Shown piece after piece: positions 31,680 to 42,118 of a DNA stretch of 64,000 nucleotides. Where the stretch lies: the NCBI GenBank assembly GCA_012934845.2, contig WNNJ02000333.1, forward strand, positions 62,001 to 126,000, written 5' to 3'. How positions within the stretch are numbered: the stretch's first letter is position 1; each line of letters starts with the position of its first letter. This DNA is from Pomphorhynchus laevis. Lineage: Eukaryota; Acanthocephala; Palaeacanthocephala; Echinorhynchida; Pomphorhynchidae. Under the pieces are notes generated by a model that saw only the letters and a program-made list of their open reading frames with translations, was not told where the DNA came from and did not search any database. Both the position numbers and the translations under genes were made by a program.

Positions 31680-32345
31680 AGAGTATCTAGTAAGAAATTC
31701 CATGAGTATTCAACACCAAGGATATGTACGTTTGGCCACACTACATACTGTAGAAATTGTCTAATTCGAGCAAGATATGCTTTAAACGGGTTTACTACAC
31801 GTGGTCGACCACATTTTGCCTCGCTGAATCTATATTTATGTGTATTTCTAAAACGACATGATCTGAAGAGCCAATGGGATTACCACAATGGATGTCAGTT
31901 ACTAATCACTTGGCGTAGAAATACATAATCTAATGATGGAGCTCAACAACGAAGAATATCTAGTGGAGGAAAAACATGCTGTATAAGAGACAGGTCTTTT
32001 ATGCAGCTGAGTAAATTAGAAGTCCCTTGATCTGATCCTATTGCTATGTAGCTATTCTAGTCAACTCTTGCATATTAAAATCACCCAGTATAAGGACACT
32101 ATCTCCAACAAATTTCTGAAGCAAAGCAACAAGACCTGTGTTGTTCGAACATAAACTACGATAATAAATATCATAATAGTAAGCAATAGTCCACTTGATT
32201 CATAATTATTGCGTCATTATTGTTTAATGAATCGACATAAATTGGTAGAACCGTGAAAGTGCATTCGCTGCGAGCATATGCAATGACGCCTTCGCCTCCT
32301 TTTGAAGTTCTATCACTTCTAACATCATCAGTCCAAAGGCAGATT
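31680..32345 (-). pseudogene. LINE D endonuclease remnants
   Basis: Minus strand: RTSKGGEGVIAYARSECTFT (32330-32230), VLILGDFNMQ (about 32100), and VTDIHCGNPIGSSDHVVLEI (about 31880), the GD-N and SDH blocks of LINE endonucleases. Frames change several times between them. Confidence 0.6.
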
Positions 32346-32377
32346 ACTGCCTTAGTCCAAAGGCTAAGGCAGTAATC
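32342..32377. repeat. Perfect inverted repeat at the L2-like/LINE D junction
   Basis: GATTACTGCCTTAG (32342-32355), 8-base spacer, CTAAGGCAGTAATC (32364-32377). It sits exactly where L2-like codons (AKIDYCL) change to LINE D endonuclease codons. Confidence 0.85.
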
Positions 32378-33620
32378 AATTTTAGCGAAAAGAATCGGTG
32401 AAAGAAGAAACACATGAACGGAAATCGATAAGGGACGGATACGTTGGATGTCACGGAGCATTAAGTTAGACGAGCGGACCTTGTAATGGACGAATGGTTT
32501 AAGGGAAAGGTGATCATCAAAATAGAATCCTAAGAAAGGGAGATTGTGGTCTACGGGGGAGGATCCACATTTTTTAAAACTTGTCTGTATTTAGAACGAG
32601 ACGAAGATGATAGAGACGTTTGTAGATAGAAGAAAGACAGTTCGAGGCAGAAATGCCGATATCGTGTATGCGATGGGCGGGTGCATGATCATATATGGGG
32701 ATGTCATCAGCGTATTGTATGACGTTAAAGTAGTAAGGTTTGATAAACGGAGAGAGATCACCAAGTAAAAGAGAAAAAATCAGGGGTCCTAGGACTGAAC
32801 CTTGTGGGACCCCGCAGAAAATAGGGATGGAAGGAAAGGATGATGAATTAGAACAGACGCGAAAGAAACGGCCGGATAGATATGAGGTAAGCCATGCTAC
32901 AGAGGAGGAAGAAAATCCGTAATCATAACGAAGGTGAGAAAGGAGGATGAAGTGGTCGACGATGTCGAAGGCGGAGGATGGAGTGGTCGACGATGTCGAA
33001 GGCGGAGGAGAGGTCGAGGGAGATGAGAACACTACATAGAGCCTTGTCACGATAAATGAGTAGGTTGTTGTAAACTTTCATGCAGGCGATTTTTGTGGAG
33101 TGATTCGAGTGGAAAGCGAATTGAAAACGAGGGTACAGATTGAATAAAGAGAGATAAACGTTGATCTGTATTAAGATAAGGCGCTTTAAGAACTTGGAAA
33201 AAGTAGGGAGGAGTTAAATCGAGTGATAGCTAGACGGAAGTGAGGGGTTGCGCCACTGTTTCTTAAGGAGGAGACCAACGATGGCGGATTTCCAATGTGA
33301 AGGAAATATACGACTGCGGGTGGACGAGTTAAACAAGGTTGTGAGGAAATTGGATTTTGATAAGCATATGGATATAAGTATGGGGGTAGCCATGGGATTG
33401 GCAGGTGATGTTTTGTTGGGCAAGGACATGAGGACAGATGAGATTTCGGCTGGTGAGACAGGGAGAAGATGAAAAAGTTCCGGGATGATGAGGCGATGCG
33501 AGTAGCAGTGAGATTGAATGGAGACGGGGTTGTGACGGAGCAACGTGGATACTTTTGTCTGAAGAAATGACGAATAATAATTGGATTGATGTTGCAAGTC
33601 GAGGTCTTGCGTTGAGTGAT
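32345..33620 (-). mobile_element. L2-like LINE fragment, sister family to A, nested in LINE D
   Basis: RT only. 33633-33214 reads IIPELFHLLPVSPAEISSVL and SLPNKTSPANPM (family A: LPELFHLLPVSSDEVSSVLL). 33050-32574 reads SSAFDIVDHFILLSHLRYDY, GVPQGSVLGPLIFSLLLGDL and IQYADDIPIYDHAP. Ends at LFAKIDYCLSLW. A GTGGTCGACGATGTCGAAGG unit is duplicated in tandem (32940-33010). Truncated at both ends. Confidence 0.7.
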
Positions 33621-33639
33621 TGTAGCAGGTCAATTTATT

Positions 33640-34442
33640 GAGATTTTTATCAGTGGCTGTAATTTATATGCCATGCTGATTTTCACGGTGTTGCATATTA
33701 GCTTCAGATAATATTGTGGAATCTTGTGTCAATAACATCGGGACGCCTTTCAAGTTCGTTGTGCTATTATGATTTACACTTAAGTCGTAATTGACGACGT
33801 TACATTGCTGGATAGTTTATGGGTGGTTACTGGAGAGCTATCAATTTGCGGTTTCGAATATTGATATACGGATACGTCGTTGTGCTTTTCTGATGTAGTC
33901 ATTGAAATGGTATTGTTCCTATTAAATTTACCAGTATCACGAGGTACATTCAACTAACTGCAACAGGTGTCTTCTACGAAATTTGGTTTATTTCATTTAT
34001 CAAGATCAATTTGGCTTAAAGATCCCACATTTGACATTTGCGTCATTCGTGAATGTCAATGATCTCGCATTCGAATGTGATACGCACTTGAACGTTCTGC
34101 ATAAATCCTTTGATACTGCTGATTTTCTTGTTTAGCTGTGGTCACATCGTCTGAAGCCTGATTTGTATTAGTCTTAATAACGTTATATGCAACTGGTATT
34201 TCTAAGCATCTTTCATCACTTACGCCATCAATGGTAATGTTGGATTCATCTTTCGATACGTTGGCTCGATTTGCTAATTTTACAAAAATGGTCGGAGCGC
34301 AAAATTCACAAATGAATCGTTTTCCAGAAAGCTTGTTATTATCTGAACATGGAATCTTTAAGGTTGCCAGAATATCACAACCATTACTGACACAACCGAC
34401 TTGGCGCGAAATATATACTGATTTCTTTTTGTTTGGAGGCAT
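33640..34442 (-). CDS. LINE D ORF1 protein, N-terminal part
   Basis: Starts MPPNKKKSVYISRQVGCVSN at 34442; the first 128 codons are open. C-x4-C-x22-C-x2-C module at 34299-34394 (GCVSNGC...FICEFC). Weakly coding remnants continue to about 33650 (LKGVPMLLTQDSTILSEANM), where the L2-like fragment cuts in. Confidence 0.6.
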
Positions 34443-34624
34443 TTAAATTCGAGATTAATATTTGTCGAAGTCAAATAATACTTCAGTAATACTTCAGTAA
34501 TATATGCGAGATTAATATATTATTAGTATACAACAGCTTATGAGCGTTGGCTCGTCTGGCTGGATCACAATGTAAAAGTACAATGTCAGTAAAACAAAAA
34601 TCAATCCAAATCAGGTTCGACTTC

Positions 34625-34972
34625 CTATGAGAGCGATACACTATTCAACGCACGCCGAAATTCTCGGATGTTCCGATATTCAATTGCAGATGACAGGATC
34701 CTGTTCCAACTGTTTATTACTTGATCTCTGATATCCTGATAATGTCGATAGACTGTTCTACGATGTTTAATCGTTAGTCGATGTCCACGTAACTCCTCGG
34801 AGTTGCGTAGGCAAAACATGAAGTTAAGGGGATGAGTGGGCGATAAAATTACCCTCCATACCAGCATAATATCAGCTTTTACCAAACATTCACAACCCGT
34901 TGAAACACCTACGATTTCTAACTTCTGGTCAAACGGCAGGTCTTTGACAGCGGGAACAAGACGAGTAGCCAA
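34625..34972 (-). pseudogene. LINE C RT C-terminus
   Basis: 115 codons: LPFDQKLEIVGVSTGCECLV then ELRGHRLTIKHRRTVYRHYQ and VINSWNRILSSAIEYRNIRE, ending at SVSLS. This is the RGH...WN tail of CR1-like RTs. Confidence 0.7.
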
Positions 34973-35196
34973 TCGGAGAATCGATTAGTAAGCCACAATG
35001 TTCTTGCGCGGATGTGGATACGCTGCGGGAGATGCGTAGATCATGCGAGATTCGATTAGGGCTTTGTATATTATTCTGAAGCTACATACCTATAGCGATC
35101 CAAAAGATCGTTTAATAATGCCAATAGTACGACGGCAATTGGCCGAAACTTTATTTAAGTGAGCGCTCATATCGAGCGTATTAAGCGTAGATACCC

Positions 35197-35838
35197 CTAA
35201 ATCATCGATTTTATTTGTAGAATCAAGCGACATGTTTCCAATTTAAAAAGAGCAATGAATATCTGGGTGAGCAGATCCGCATGTCTACATTTAGTCGCAT
35301 TTATCATCAGCCCATTGGATATACACCATTTATTTATGGAATCCAGGTCTTTTTGAAGAGCGCTAACATCGGACTTATCAATGATTCGCCTCCAAATCTT
35401 AAGATCATCTGGATAGATAACACATTCCGACGTTAAGCTGTTTATGATATCATTTACGTATATATTAAAGAGAGTCGGACTAATGACCGATCCCTGCGGA
35501 ACGCCTGTCGTCATCATTGAGTAATCAGAAAGATAATGGCTTATACATACTGCAAACAAGCGGTTGCTTACGAATGATTGAATTCAGCGTAACAAATAGC
35601 CTCGTACACCAATATTAGATAATTTGTTTACTAGCAAATTGGGAATAACTCTATCGAATGCTTTCGATAAGTCTATAAATATCACATCTACTTTGGAACC
35701 ACTCCTCATTGAATCCACCCAGCTTGCTCTCGCTTTTACAAGGCTCGCTACCGTTGAGCGATTTGGCCTAAATTCATGTTGACAGGGTCTGAGGCGATTG
35801 TTAGCTTCATCGAAAGCGCTAAGGTGACGAAGAATCAA
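35197..35838 (-). pseudogene. LINE C reverse transcriptase
   Basis: 35838-35584: LRPCQHEFRPNRSTVASLVK and VDVIFIDLSKAFDRVIPNLL (RT block with catalytic D). 35559-35197: MTTGVPQGSVISPTLFNIYV and CVIYPDDLKIW, the YADD block with A changed to P. Then DLDSINKWCISNGLMINATK. A stop and a frame change separate the two parts. Weak RT remnants extend up to 36150 (PRKAASGPDHIPP on minus). Confidence 0.7.
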
Positions 35839-36433
35839 TTTTTCTAATACCTTACAAGCTACATATATGAGACGGTAGTTGGAAACCTGGGATGTATCGC
35901 CTTTCTTGAAAATTGAATGTACAATAGCCTAAGTGCAATCAGATGGTAGATAATCTGTGTGCAGTGATCTTCTAAAAATATAAGCTAAGGGAACGTATAT
36001 TGCATGGGCCAATTATTTTAGGAGTATTGGAGGTATATGGTCAGGACCTGATGCGGCTTTGCGGGGTAATTTAAGTAGCTCGTGCAGTACCTCTTCATCG
36101 CTAAATTCAATATTAGAAATGACTACCCCTGGTAGAAGTACATTGTGTGTAGTTTGAATTATACTATCGGGGATCGACACTATATCTTTTTGATAGCAGA
36201 ATAGTCCATAAAATAAACAGCTACATCATTTGGGAAGGTCAAGATTGACCTATTTTTAGCTAATAGGTATGAACAATATGTCGAGTGTATAGAACGTGGA
36301 AGTATGCTTCTGAAAGCCACCCAAGGATTGTTATGAGTAAAGCAACATATATTTAATAATAATACAAATTTATTTAATGTGGCAAATGCGTACAAGCTGT
36401 ACGCTTACAAGTCCACAAACAAAAATGAAAAAG

Positions 36434-36937
36434 TCAAGCAGATAAATTGTTAAAATGGGATCGGATTTGTCGTTTGAAGCACTGCAGGGAAGTTGATTGG
36501 CGTATATGAATAGGCAGATAATTCCACGATAGAGGAGCAGCCACCAGGAAGGAGCGGAGTCCAAAGGAGGTAGAGTAGTTTGGGACATGTAAAAGAAGGG
36601 AATTACAGGAACGCAAGGAACAGTAAACAGGACGAGAATTATCAAGAAAAGGAAGGTTGAGAAATGAAGGGGTATGAAGAGTTACAAGGCGGAAAGCAAC
36701 GATAAGAAGACGAATTTGAACACGACAATAAATTGTAGGCAAATCGAGAGAAGCAAGATGGTAGGATGTATGATCAAAACGACGAAGACGGAGGAGAATT
36801 TGGACGGCTGCGTTGACGATGCGTTGTAGGGGAAGAAGTGTGGATTTAGGTGAGTTGGAAAATAGACTAAGACAATAATCGAGTCTAGAAAAAAGGAGAG
36901 AAGATATTAGAGTCATACAAGAAGGGAAATCGATCAA
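36434..36937 (-). pseudogene. LINE A2 RT C-terminus
   Basis: 167 codons: LLFSRLDYCLSLFSNSPKST, RRFDHTSYHLASLDLPTIYC, FGLRSFLVAAPLSWNYLPIH and FKRQIRSHFNN, the complete L2-like C-terminus. It is joined to the RT N-terminal half through a deletion. Confidence 0.75.
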
Positions 36938-37110
36938 TCTACGAACTTCACGGAGGTTGCGGAGTATACTTGACGGAGATTGCGGAGTAAGTCGTTATAA
37001 ACTTTAAGACATGCAATTTCGGTAGAGTAATTAGAGCGAAAAGCGGCTTGGAAAAGAGGAAACAAGTTAGAGGAAAAGAGATATGTATTAACTTGCTTGA
37101 GAACGAGACG

Positions 37111-38118
37111 CTACAGGAGTTTAGAGAGAGTTGGGAGAAGAGAGATTGGACAATACGAAGATGGTAGTGAGGAGTCGAGAGATTGCTTTTTGATGAGAGG
37201 ACGAACAGTGGCGCATTTCCAGATGGAAGGAAATGTACGGCTACGGATGGACGAGTTGAACAATGTGGTTAGGAAGGGTGAAATAGAGGAGCAGATATTT
37301 TTAAGCAAGTGAGTTGGAATTGGGTCAGAAGGAGAGGTTTTATTAGGTAATGACAGCAGAACCGAAGAAACTTCATCAGACGAAACGGGAAGAAGGTGAA
37401 ATAGTTCTGGGAGGGAAGTATTTAAAGAGAAGAGTGGGTACAAGGGGGCTACGGGTAGTAGGGAAAGTAAATTAGATAGCTTAGTTTGTAGATAAGAAGA
37501 AAATTCATCAGGATTTATATTACAAGGGGTAGATGATCGTGAAAGAATTGAGTTTAAGATTTTCCAATGAGATTTAGAGTTGGAAGATGACTCGAGTTGA
37601 TTTCGCCAAAAGATAGTACGTTTAGTACGTATAAGAATAAGATGTGAACGGCGTAGAGAAAAGTAGGAATCACGGAGATTTGGAGTGAGTGAGTTGGGAG
37701 AACGTTTAAGAAAGCGATTATACACACGAAAAGAGTGACGGAGTCGACGCTTAGAAAGACTACAGTCAGAATCGAACCAGGGAGCATGGCGCAAGCGCTG
37801 AGAGCATCGGAGTCGACTAGGCAGAAGTTTATTGATGATAGACATAAGTTCAGAATCAAACAGAATGCAGAGATCATCGGGAGAGAGATAGTTAAGAGGA
37901 AGTGAAAAGAGTGAAGAATTGAGTAAGGCTGCGCAGAGAACAGGGATATCGAGAAGCTTCCAGGGTCGACTTGGTGGATAAAGGTAAAGGCGAAGAAGGA
38001 GGATGGGGACGAGTAAGAGTAAGAGTGACAAGGTAATGATCGGACAAACCAGGATCAGTAATTGACAAGGAGGTATAGTCATTGAAGCAGTTAGGAACAG
38101 CAATGATGTCGAGAGCAC
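37111..38118 (-). CDS. LINE A2 ORF2: endonuclease-RT linker and RT N-terminus
   Basis: 335 codons. Linker with PSRLRCSQRLRHAPWFDSDC and SKSHWKILNSILSRSSTPC, then RT blocks LPELFHLLPVSSDEVSSVLL, LPNKTSPSDPIPTHLLKNIC and SYCPISLLPTLSKLL. Starts at an internal ATG in a shifted frame, so it is not a natural start. Confidence 0.6.
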   Translation of the reverse strand: MLSTSLLFLTASMTIPPCQLLILVCPIITLSLLLLLVPILLLRLYLYPPSRPWKLLDIPVLCAALLNSSLFSLPLNYLSPDDLCILFDSELMSIINKLLPSRLRCSQRLRHAPWFDSDCSLSKRRLRHSFRVYNRFLKRSPNSLTPNLRDSYFSLRRSHLILIRTKRTIFWRNQLESSSNSKSHWKILNSILSRSSTPCNINPDEFSSYLQTKLSNLLSLLPVAPLYPLFSLNTSLPELFHLLPVSSDEVSSVLLSLPNKTSPSDPIPTHLLKNICSSISPFLTTLFNSSIRSRTFPSIWKCATVRPLIKKQSLDSSLPSSYCPISLLPTLSKLL

Positions 38119-38165
38119 CGCCGAGAATATAAGTTGGGCTTGTTGAAAGTAATTTATAGTAAAAA

Positions 38166-39035
38166 TCAGAAAAAAAGATTAGTTAAAGTGATAAAGTCAG
38201 AGTCAGAGGGGCGATCAAGACGAATGTTAAAGTCACCGAGGACAAAAGAAGGAGTATAAGACAATGAACAGTGAGACATAAGATCTGCAAGGTCGTTAAA
38301 GAAGATACGTGAGGGGGCAGCTGAACCTGGACGGTATACAATCACAAGTTCCAGAGGGAAAGGCGTTGATAATCTGCATATGAGTAATTCGAACGAGGTG
38401 TAACGGATGTTTACGTTAATTTTACGTAAAGACATTGGGTGACGAGCAATGGCAACTATACCGCCATGGTTAAACGAAGTAGATGTATAAGAGGCAATTG
38501 AACGAGCTGATTCAACTAAAGAACAACCAAAGCGACATAGACGACGAATAGCAAGATCGTCGGAGTCACAATGGTGGGATTCGGTAATGCAGAGAATATC
38601 GATAGATAATTGATCGAAGATATCAAGGAGCATATCAGCTTTATGAAGAATGGAGCGAGTGTTGAATAGACTAAGACGAAAAGTATGCTTAGGAGCGAGA
38701 TCGACTAGCGAAGAATACAAGGGGGAGAGATGGGACGCCATCGAATTTTTTGTTCTCGTTGGGTGACGAGCAATGGCAACGATACCGCTATGGTCAGAAG
38801 CAGTAGATGTGAAAGAGACAATTGAATGAGCTGATTCAACTAAATAACAACCATAGCGACGTAGACGACGAATAGCAAGATCGTCAGAGTCAGAGTGCCA
38901 AGATTTGATAATGCAGAGAATATCGATAGATGATTGATCTAAAATATCAAGAAGCAGATCAACTTTATGAAGAATGGAGCGAGTGTTAAAAATACTAAGA
39001 CGAAATGTATGTTCAGGAGCGAGATCGTCTAGCAA
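38166..39035 (-). CDS. LINE A2 ORF2: endonuclease with duplicated N-terminal half
   Basis: 289 codons. The first 95 or so (LAPEHTFRLSIFNTRSILHK ... GIVAIARHP) are repeated in frame as LAPKHTFRLSLFNTRSILHK ... GIVAIARHP. The GDFNIRLDRPSD block follows once. The two halves differ at many residues (about a fifth), so this is not a fresh duplication of one sequence. An in-frame join (HPTRTKNSMASHLS) links them at the natural ORF2 start MASHLSPL. Confidence 0.75.
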   Translation of the reverse strand: MLDDLAPEHTFRLSIFNTRSILHKVDLLLDILDQSSIDILCIIKSWHSDSDDLAIRRLRRYGCYLVESAHSIVSFTSTASDHSGIVAIARHPTRTKNSMASHLSPLYSSLVDLAPKHTFRLSLFNTRSILHKADMLLDIFDQLSIDILCITESHHCDSDDLAIRRLCRFGCSLVESARSIASYTSTSFNHGGIVAIARHPMSLRKINVNIRYTSFELLICRLSTPFPLELVIVYRPGSAAPSRIFFNDLADLMSHCSLSYTPSFVLGDFNIRLDRPSDSDFITLTNLFF

Positions 39036-39166
39036 AGAAGACTGGGGGAAAACGAGACGCTATCGGATTTTTGGCCCCGTGCGTAGGACGTGAAAATTTC
39101 CGTTGATTTTACGGCTACATAGAGATAACTCACCGTTTGTTTCACGTCGATGTTTCTCAATGCGAG

Positions 39167-40351
39167 CTAAATTGAGCTGGGCAATATCAGAAGGGAGCGG
39201 TCAGGAAAGATACGGCAAGTAGATGAAGTGGTAAGAAGTTTAAAACGTTGGGAGAGTACCGAAGAGGCATGTGAACTATATCGGAAAACGATTTTTAAGA
39301 GTGGAGGTCTGAGATGATTGGATTTAGTGGATTTGTTTAAACGAATAAAGGATACAGGAGCGAAATTATTGAAGAGTGATGGGTTATCATCAGGAAGAAT
39401 GGTTGCTAGGATAGACCTGAAAGCATATACATCATCATCGAGGCGAGATTGTGGAGAAGCAGATTCGGAAAGCTTTAAGTTTGATATGATTATACAGCGA
39501 TCGCGCGAAGGAAAACGATTTCGTGGAAGTGGTGGACGGACAGAGCTGGTTGGAGTCGAGGTAGATGAGCAGATAGAAGTGGAAATGACAGGGGTGTTTG
39601 ATAAATAATTAATATTGGTTGGAGCAAGTGTGACAGGAGCGGGATGTTGAATCGGTTGATCAGAGCTGGGACTGGATATGATTTTTAATGAAGGATGTAA
39701 ATTATTTGGAAGTGTTACGTGGGAGGTAGAGTAAGGAGAATTAAAATAGGTTGGGGCATGAGTGACAGGAATGGAGTGTTGAATCAGTTGATCGGAAATG
39801 TTACTGGAAATGATTTTGATGGAAGGGTGTAAATTATTGAGAGGTGATACAGGGGAGGTCGAGTAAGGAGTACGTGAGGAGAATAAAGAAGTTTGAGATT
39901 TATTTAGATTGGGGGAGGAATAGGAAAGATGAGGTACGAGATGAAAAGCTTTACCGTTAGCATTGTTAGAATGAGAAAGATTAATGGAAGTTTGGTACGT
40001 AGTTGAACGAGGAGTGTGTGAGAGAGTAGGTTCAATAATGGGATTATATGATGCGAAGTCAGGTGTTGATGCGAGGGAAACATCTAAAACAGCATTGGTC
40101 TGAGTGGTCGTGTGTGATACAGGAGTAGATGAGCAGGATAACTGTAGTAGTCGTACTGATGTACAAAAACCGCAAGTGAAATGTTTACGTTTATACACCG
40201 AGTGGTCGGATATTTTAACACGAACAAGTGTCCATACATCGCAATCTTTGGAATCGCATCCAACTTCAAAGCTGGTATAACCATTATTACATTCCGATGT
40301 GGAAGATTCTTGATCAGGAACAGGGATCTGAGATCGCGCTTTTTTAGGCAT
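39167..40351 (-). CDS. LINE A2 ORF1 protein
   Basis: 394 codons from MPKKARSQIPVPDQESSTSE. C-x4-C-x22-C-x2-C module at 40163-40258 (GCDSKDCDVW ... FTCGFC), Ser/Thr/Pro-rich middle with two LNNLHPS-KIISS repeats, and the conserved block RFPSRDRCIIISNLKLSESA. A frame change near the end alters the last residues; copy A5 ends IEKHRRETNGE. This is the most complete ORF1 in the window. Confidence 0.75.
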   Translation of the reverse strand: MPKKARSQIPVPDQESSTSECNNGYTSFEVGCDSKDCDVWTLVRVKISDHSVYKRKHFTCGFCTSVRLLQLSCSSTPVSHTTTQTNAVLDVSLASTPDFASYNPIIEPTLSHTPRSTTYQTSINLSHSNNANGKAFHLVPHLSYSSPNLNKSQTSLFSSRTPYSTSPVSPLNNLHPSIKIISSNISDQLIQHSIPVTHAPTYFNSPYSTSHVTLPNNLHPSLKIISSPSSDQPIQHPAPVTLAPTNINYLSNTPVISTSICSSTSTPTSSVRPPLPRNRFPSRDRCIIISNLKLSESASPQSRLDDDVYAFRSILATILPDDNPSLFNNFAPVSFIRLNKSTKSNHLRPPLLKIVFRYSSHASSVLSQRFKLLTTSSTCRIFPDRSLLILPSSI

Positions 40352-40384
40352 GACCTTTTATCGATAGATTGAGTTCAATCCGCG

Positions 40385-40500
40385 AGCGTAGCGAGCGGAA
40401 CTGATAGGAATAATCTGGAACTGACAGGAATAATCTGGAACTGACAGGAATAATCTGGAACTGACAGGAATAATCTGGAACTGACAGGAATAATCTGGAA
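40385..40500 (-). promoter_or_regulatory. LINE A2 5' monomer array
   Basis: About six tandem 20-base units, minus-strand unit TTCCAGATTATTCCTGTCAG, ending at CCGCTCGCTACGCTCGCGG and the ORF1 start 30 bases further. Iterated 5' monomers act as promoters in several LINE groups; the role here is inferred from position. Confidence 0.6.
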
Positions 40501-42118
40501 TGTAATTTGCTAGAACAGTTATAAATTTTCTTTGAGATAATTGAGATATATTTGAGATAAAACTGCGTTTTTTTTCTGTTTTTTTAATAGAAACCGTATT
40601 CCTGCAATGACGGTAGTTTTCAAAATAGAGTTTCCCTTTTTTGTACGCATGGAAACATCTATCACGGTGTTTGATTAGAGCAAGCAATTCCGCATCTAAC
40701 CATTTCGGATGTAGTTTTCGTGTACGATTCTGACGTATAGGAGCAAAATAGTCGAGAACACAATGTAATGTTGTCTTAAAATAATCCCAAGCTTCTTGAA
40801 TGCCTGCTTTCGATGGGTCGGGCCAACATATACAGGAAATTATACTGCGCACGACATCATAGTCAATCTTAAAAGGATTCGTCGTGAGGTCCGAGTGCGT
40901 TAAATTCTATTGAGATTGTTGAGTGATCGCTTGATCCTAGCGGAGGTCCGTATTTGACGTTTTTATCAGATAGGTTTTACTCGAAAAGCAGAGGTCAATA
41001 ATTGAGGAGCTAGTACCCCGGTGACGAGTATCCCTGTGAACATGTTAGACTAAATGTAGATGATTTATCGTGTTTTATAGCAGTAATGATTCAGGATCAC
41101 ATCCAGGTAGAGGAACCTAATCTATCCAATTAATTCGCGGCATGTTAAAGTCTCCTAATAAAATAACTTTTTGAACCTTTAATGTATTTTCAGTTATTGA
41201 GGATATAATCAACCCGGTTGGAGCGAATGGGGGCGATAGAAGACACCTAGAGAAAGCCAAGCGTATTCACAAAGACTTGATTCATCTCACTCAATTAACA
41301 TAATACGAGTTGTAAGAACTTTTCTAGCATATATGATCACTCCGCCACCATTGCAAATTTGCCGATATGCTCGGATTATGGCGTACCCATCGATGGTGAT
41401 TTCTGAATCTATGATGGAGGTTTTAACCACGACTCTGTAAAAACAAGTATTTCAAAGGAGGTGCTGTTAACCATAGTTATAACTTCATCCATTTTCTTAA
41501 TGAGACTTAAGACATTCGAATATAAGAAACGGAAGACATGTGTGGAGTATACTGGGTCGGAATATTCATATTTCTTATCGACATTTACTGTCACTTCTTG
41601 GGTAGTATCGTTGCGATGAAGACTTCGCAGCTCCTCGATTTTTCCACCGCTGCCAATGGAACGAATTTAGAAACGAGTTGAAGTCCTGCGTCGCACTACA
41701 CGAAAATTTATGACGGTGAGGTTACTTTCACCGTTAGCTACTCTGTTACTAAGTTCGCTCTTTGCTTGTTTCAATCGAGTTATGTCCTCGATCGAAAGAT
41801 CTTTGCGAAGGATCAATCCAGTACATGCAAAATGATAACCGTATTTTAAAGCTAATGTACACATTTCGGGCGTTGCTAAGATGACCTTAAGAAGGCGTGG
41901 ACTGTTATCTAATCTTATTTTCCTTAGTCTATATAGGTGGAGAACTCTGAATTGCTGCAGCTCAGTAGGGGAACATGTGTGTAATAGCTCAGAGAAGAAG
42001 GTTTGTACAGCTTTGTCGTCATGCTGTACACGTAAATGGTTGTTAGTAGCCGATGATTCCCTTATATTAGCTATGAATAGACACTGGGACGTATCATAAG
42101 TCCGGCGAATAGAAGCAA
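40500..42118 (-). mobile_element. CR1-like LINE C, segment 2 (ORF1 end, endonuclease, linker)
   Basis: Minus strand. 42118-41640: ORF1 C-terminus with LILRKDLSIEDITRLKQAKS and NGESNLTVINFRVVRRR. 41594-41409: endonuclease N-terminus (VFRFLYSNVLSLIKKMDEVI, LVFTESWLKPPS). Decayed endonuclease to 40860, then linker 40852-40505 (IQEAWDYFKTTLHCVLDYFA, HPKWLDAELLALIKHRDRCF). LINE A2 interrupts the linker. Confidence 0.75.

Larger units (their letters stand above)
30368..34500 (-). mobile_element. CR1-like LINE D, split by an L2-like fragment
   Basis: Minus-strand element. 5' end near 34500 (CTGAAGTATTATTTGAC, also upstream of LINE C ORF1), ORF1 34442-33700, interruption 33620-32345, endonuclease 32345-31680, RT 31646-30590, then a jump to the C-terminal tail (30608-30363). 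Truncated at the tail against LINE A1. Many frame breaks, an old copy. Confidence 0.7.
34500..36355 (-). mobile_element. CR1-like LINE C, segment 3 (RT and 3' end)
   Basis: 3' third of a long minus-strand LINE whose 5' parts lie at 42118-40500 and 44062-43569. Begins (36355) with NNPWVAFRSILPRSIHSTYC, continuing the linker cut at 40500. It then carries RT (35838-35197), the C-terminus (34972-34625), an AGCCAACGCTC hairpin region and a TAATAATA tail near 34513, next to the 5' end of LINE D. Confidence 0.75.
36356..40500 (-). mobile_element. L2-like LINE A2, nested in LINE C
   Basis: Minus strand, from 5' monomers (40500-40385) through ORF1 (40351-39167), ORF2 endonuclease (39035-38166), RT (38118-37111) and an RT C-terminus (36937-36434) to the hairpin and (ATT)n tail at 36356. 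An internal deletion removes the RT region around the YADD block near 36960-37020. Both flanks are LINE C sequence. Confidence 0.85.

Noticed and set aside
40358-40852. A single 164-codon minus-strand protein
   Set aside because: It is a chance read-through from the LINE C linker into the LINE A2 5' monomers, so not one gene.
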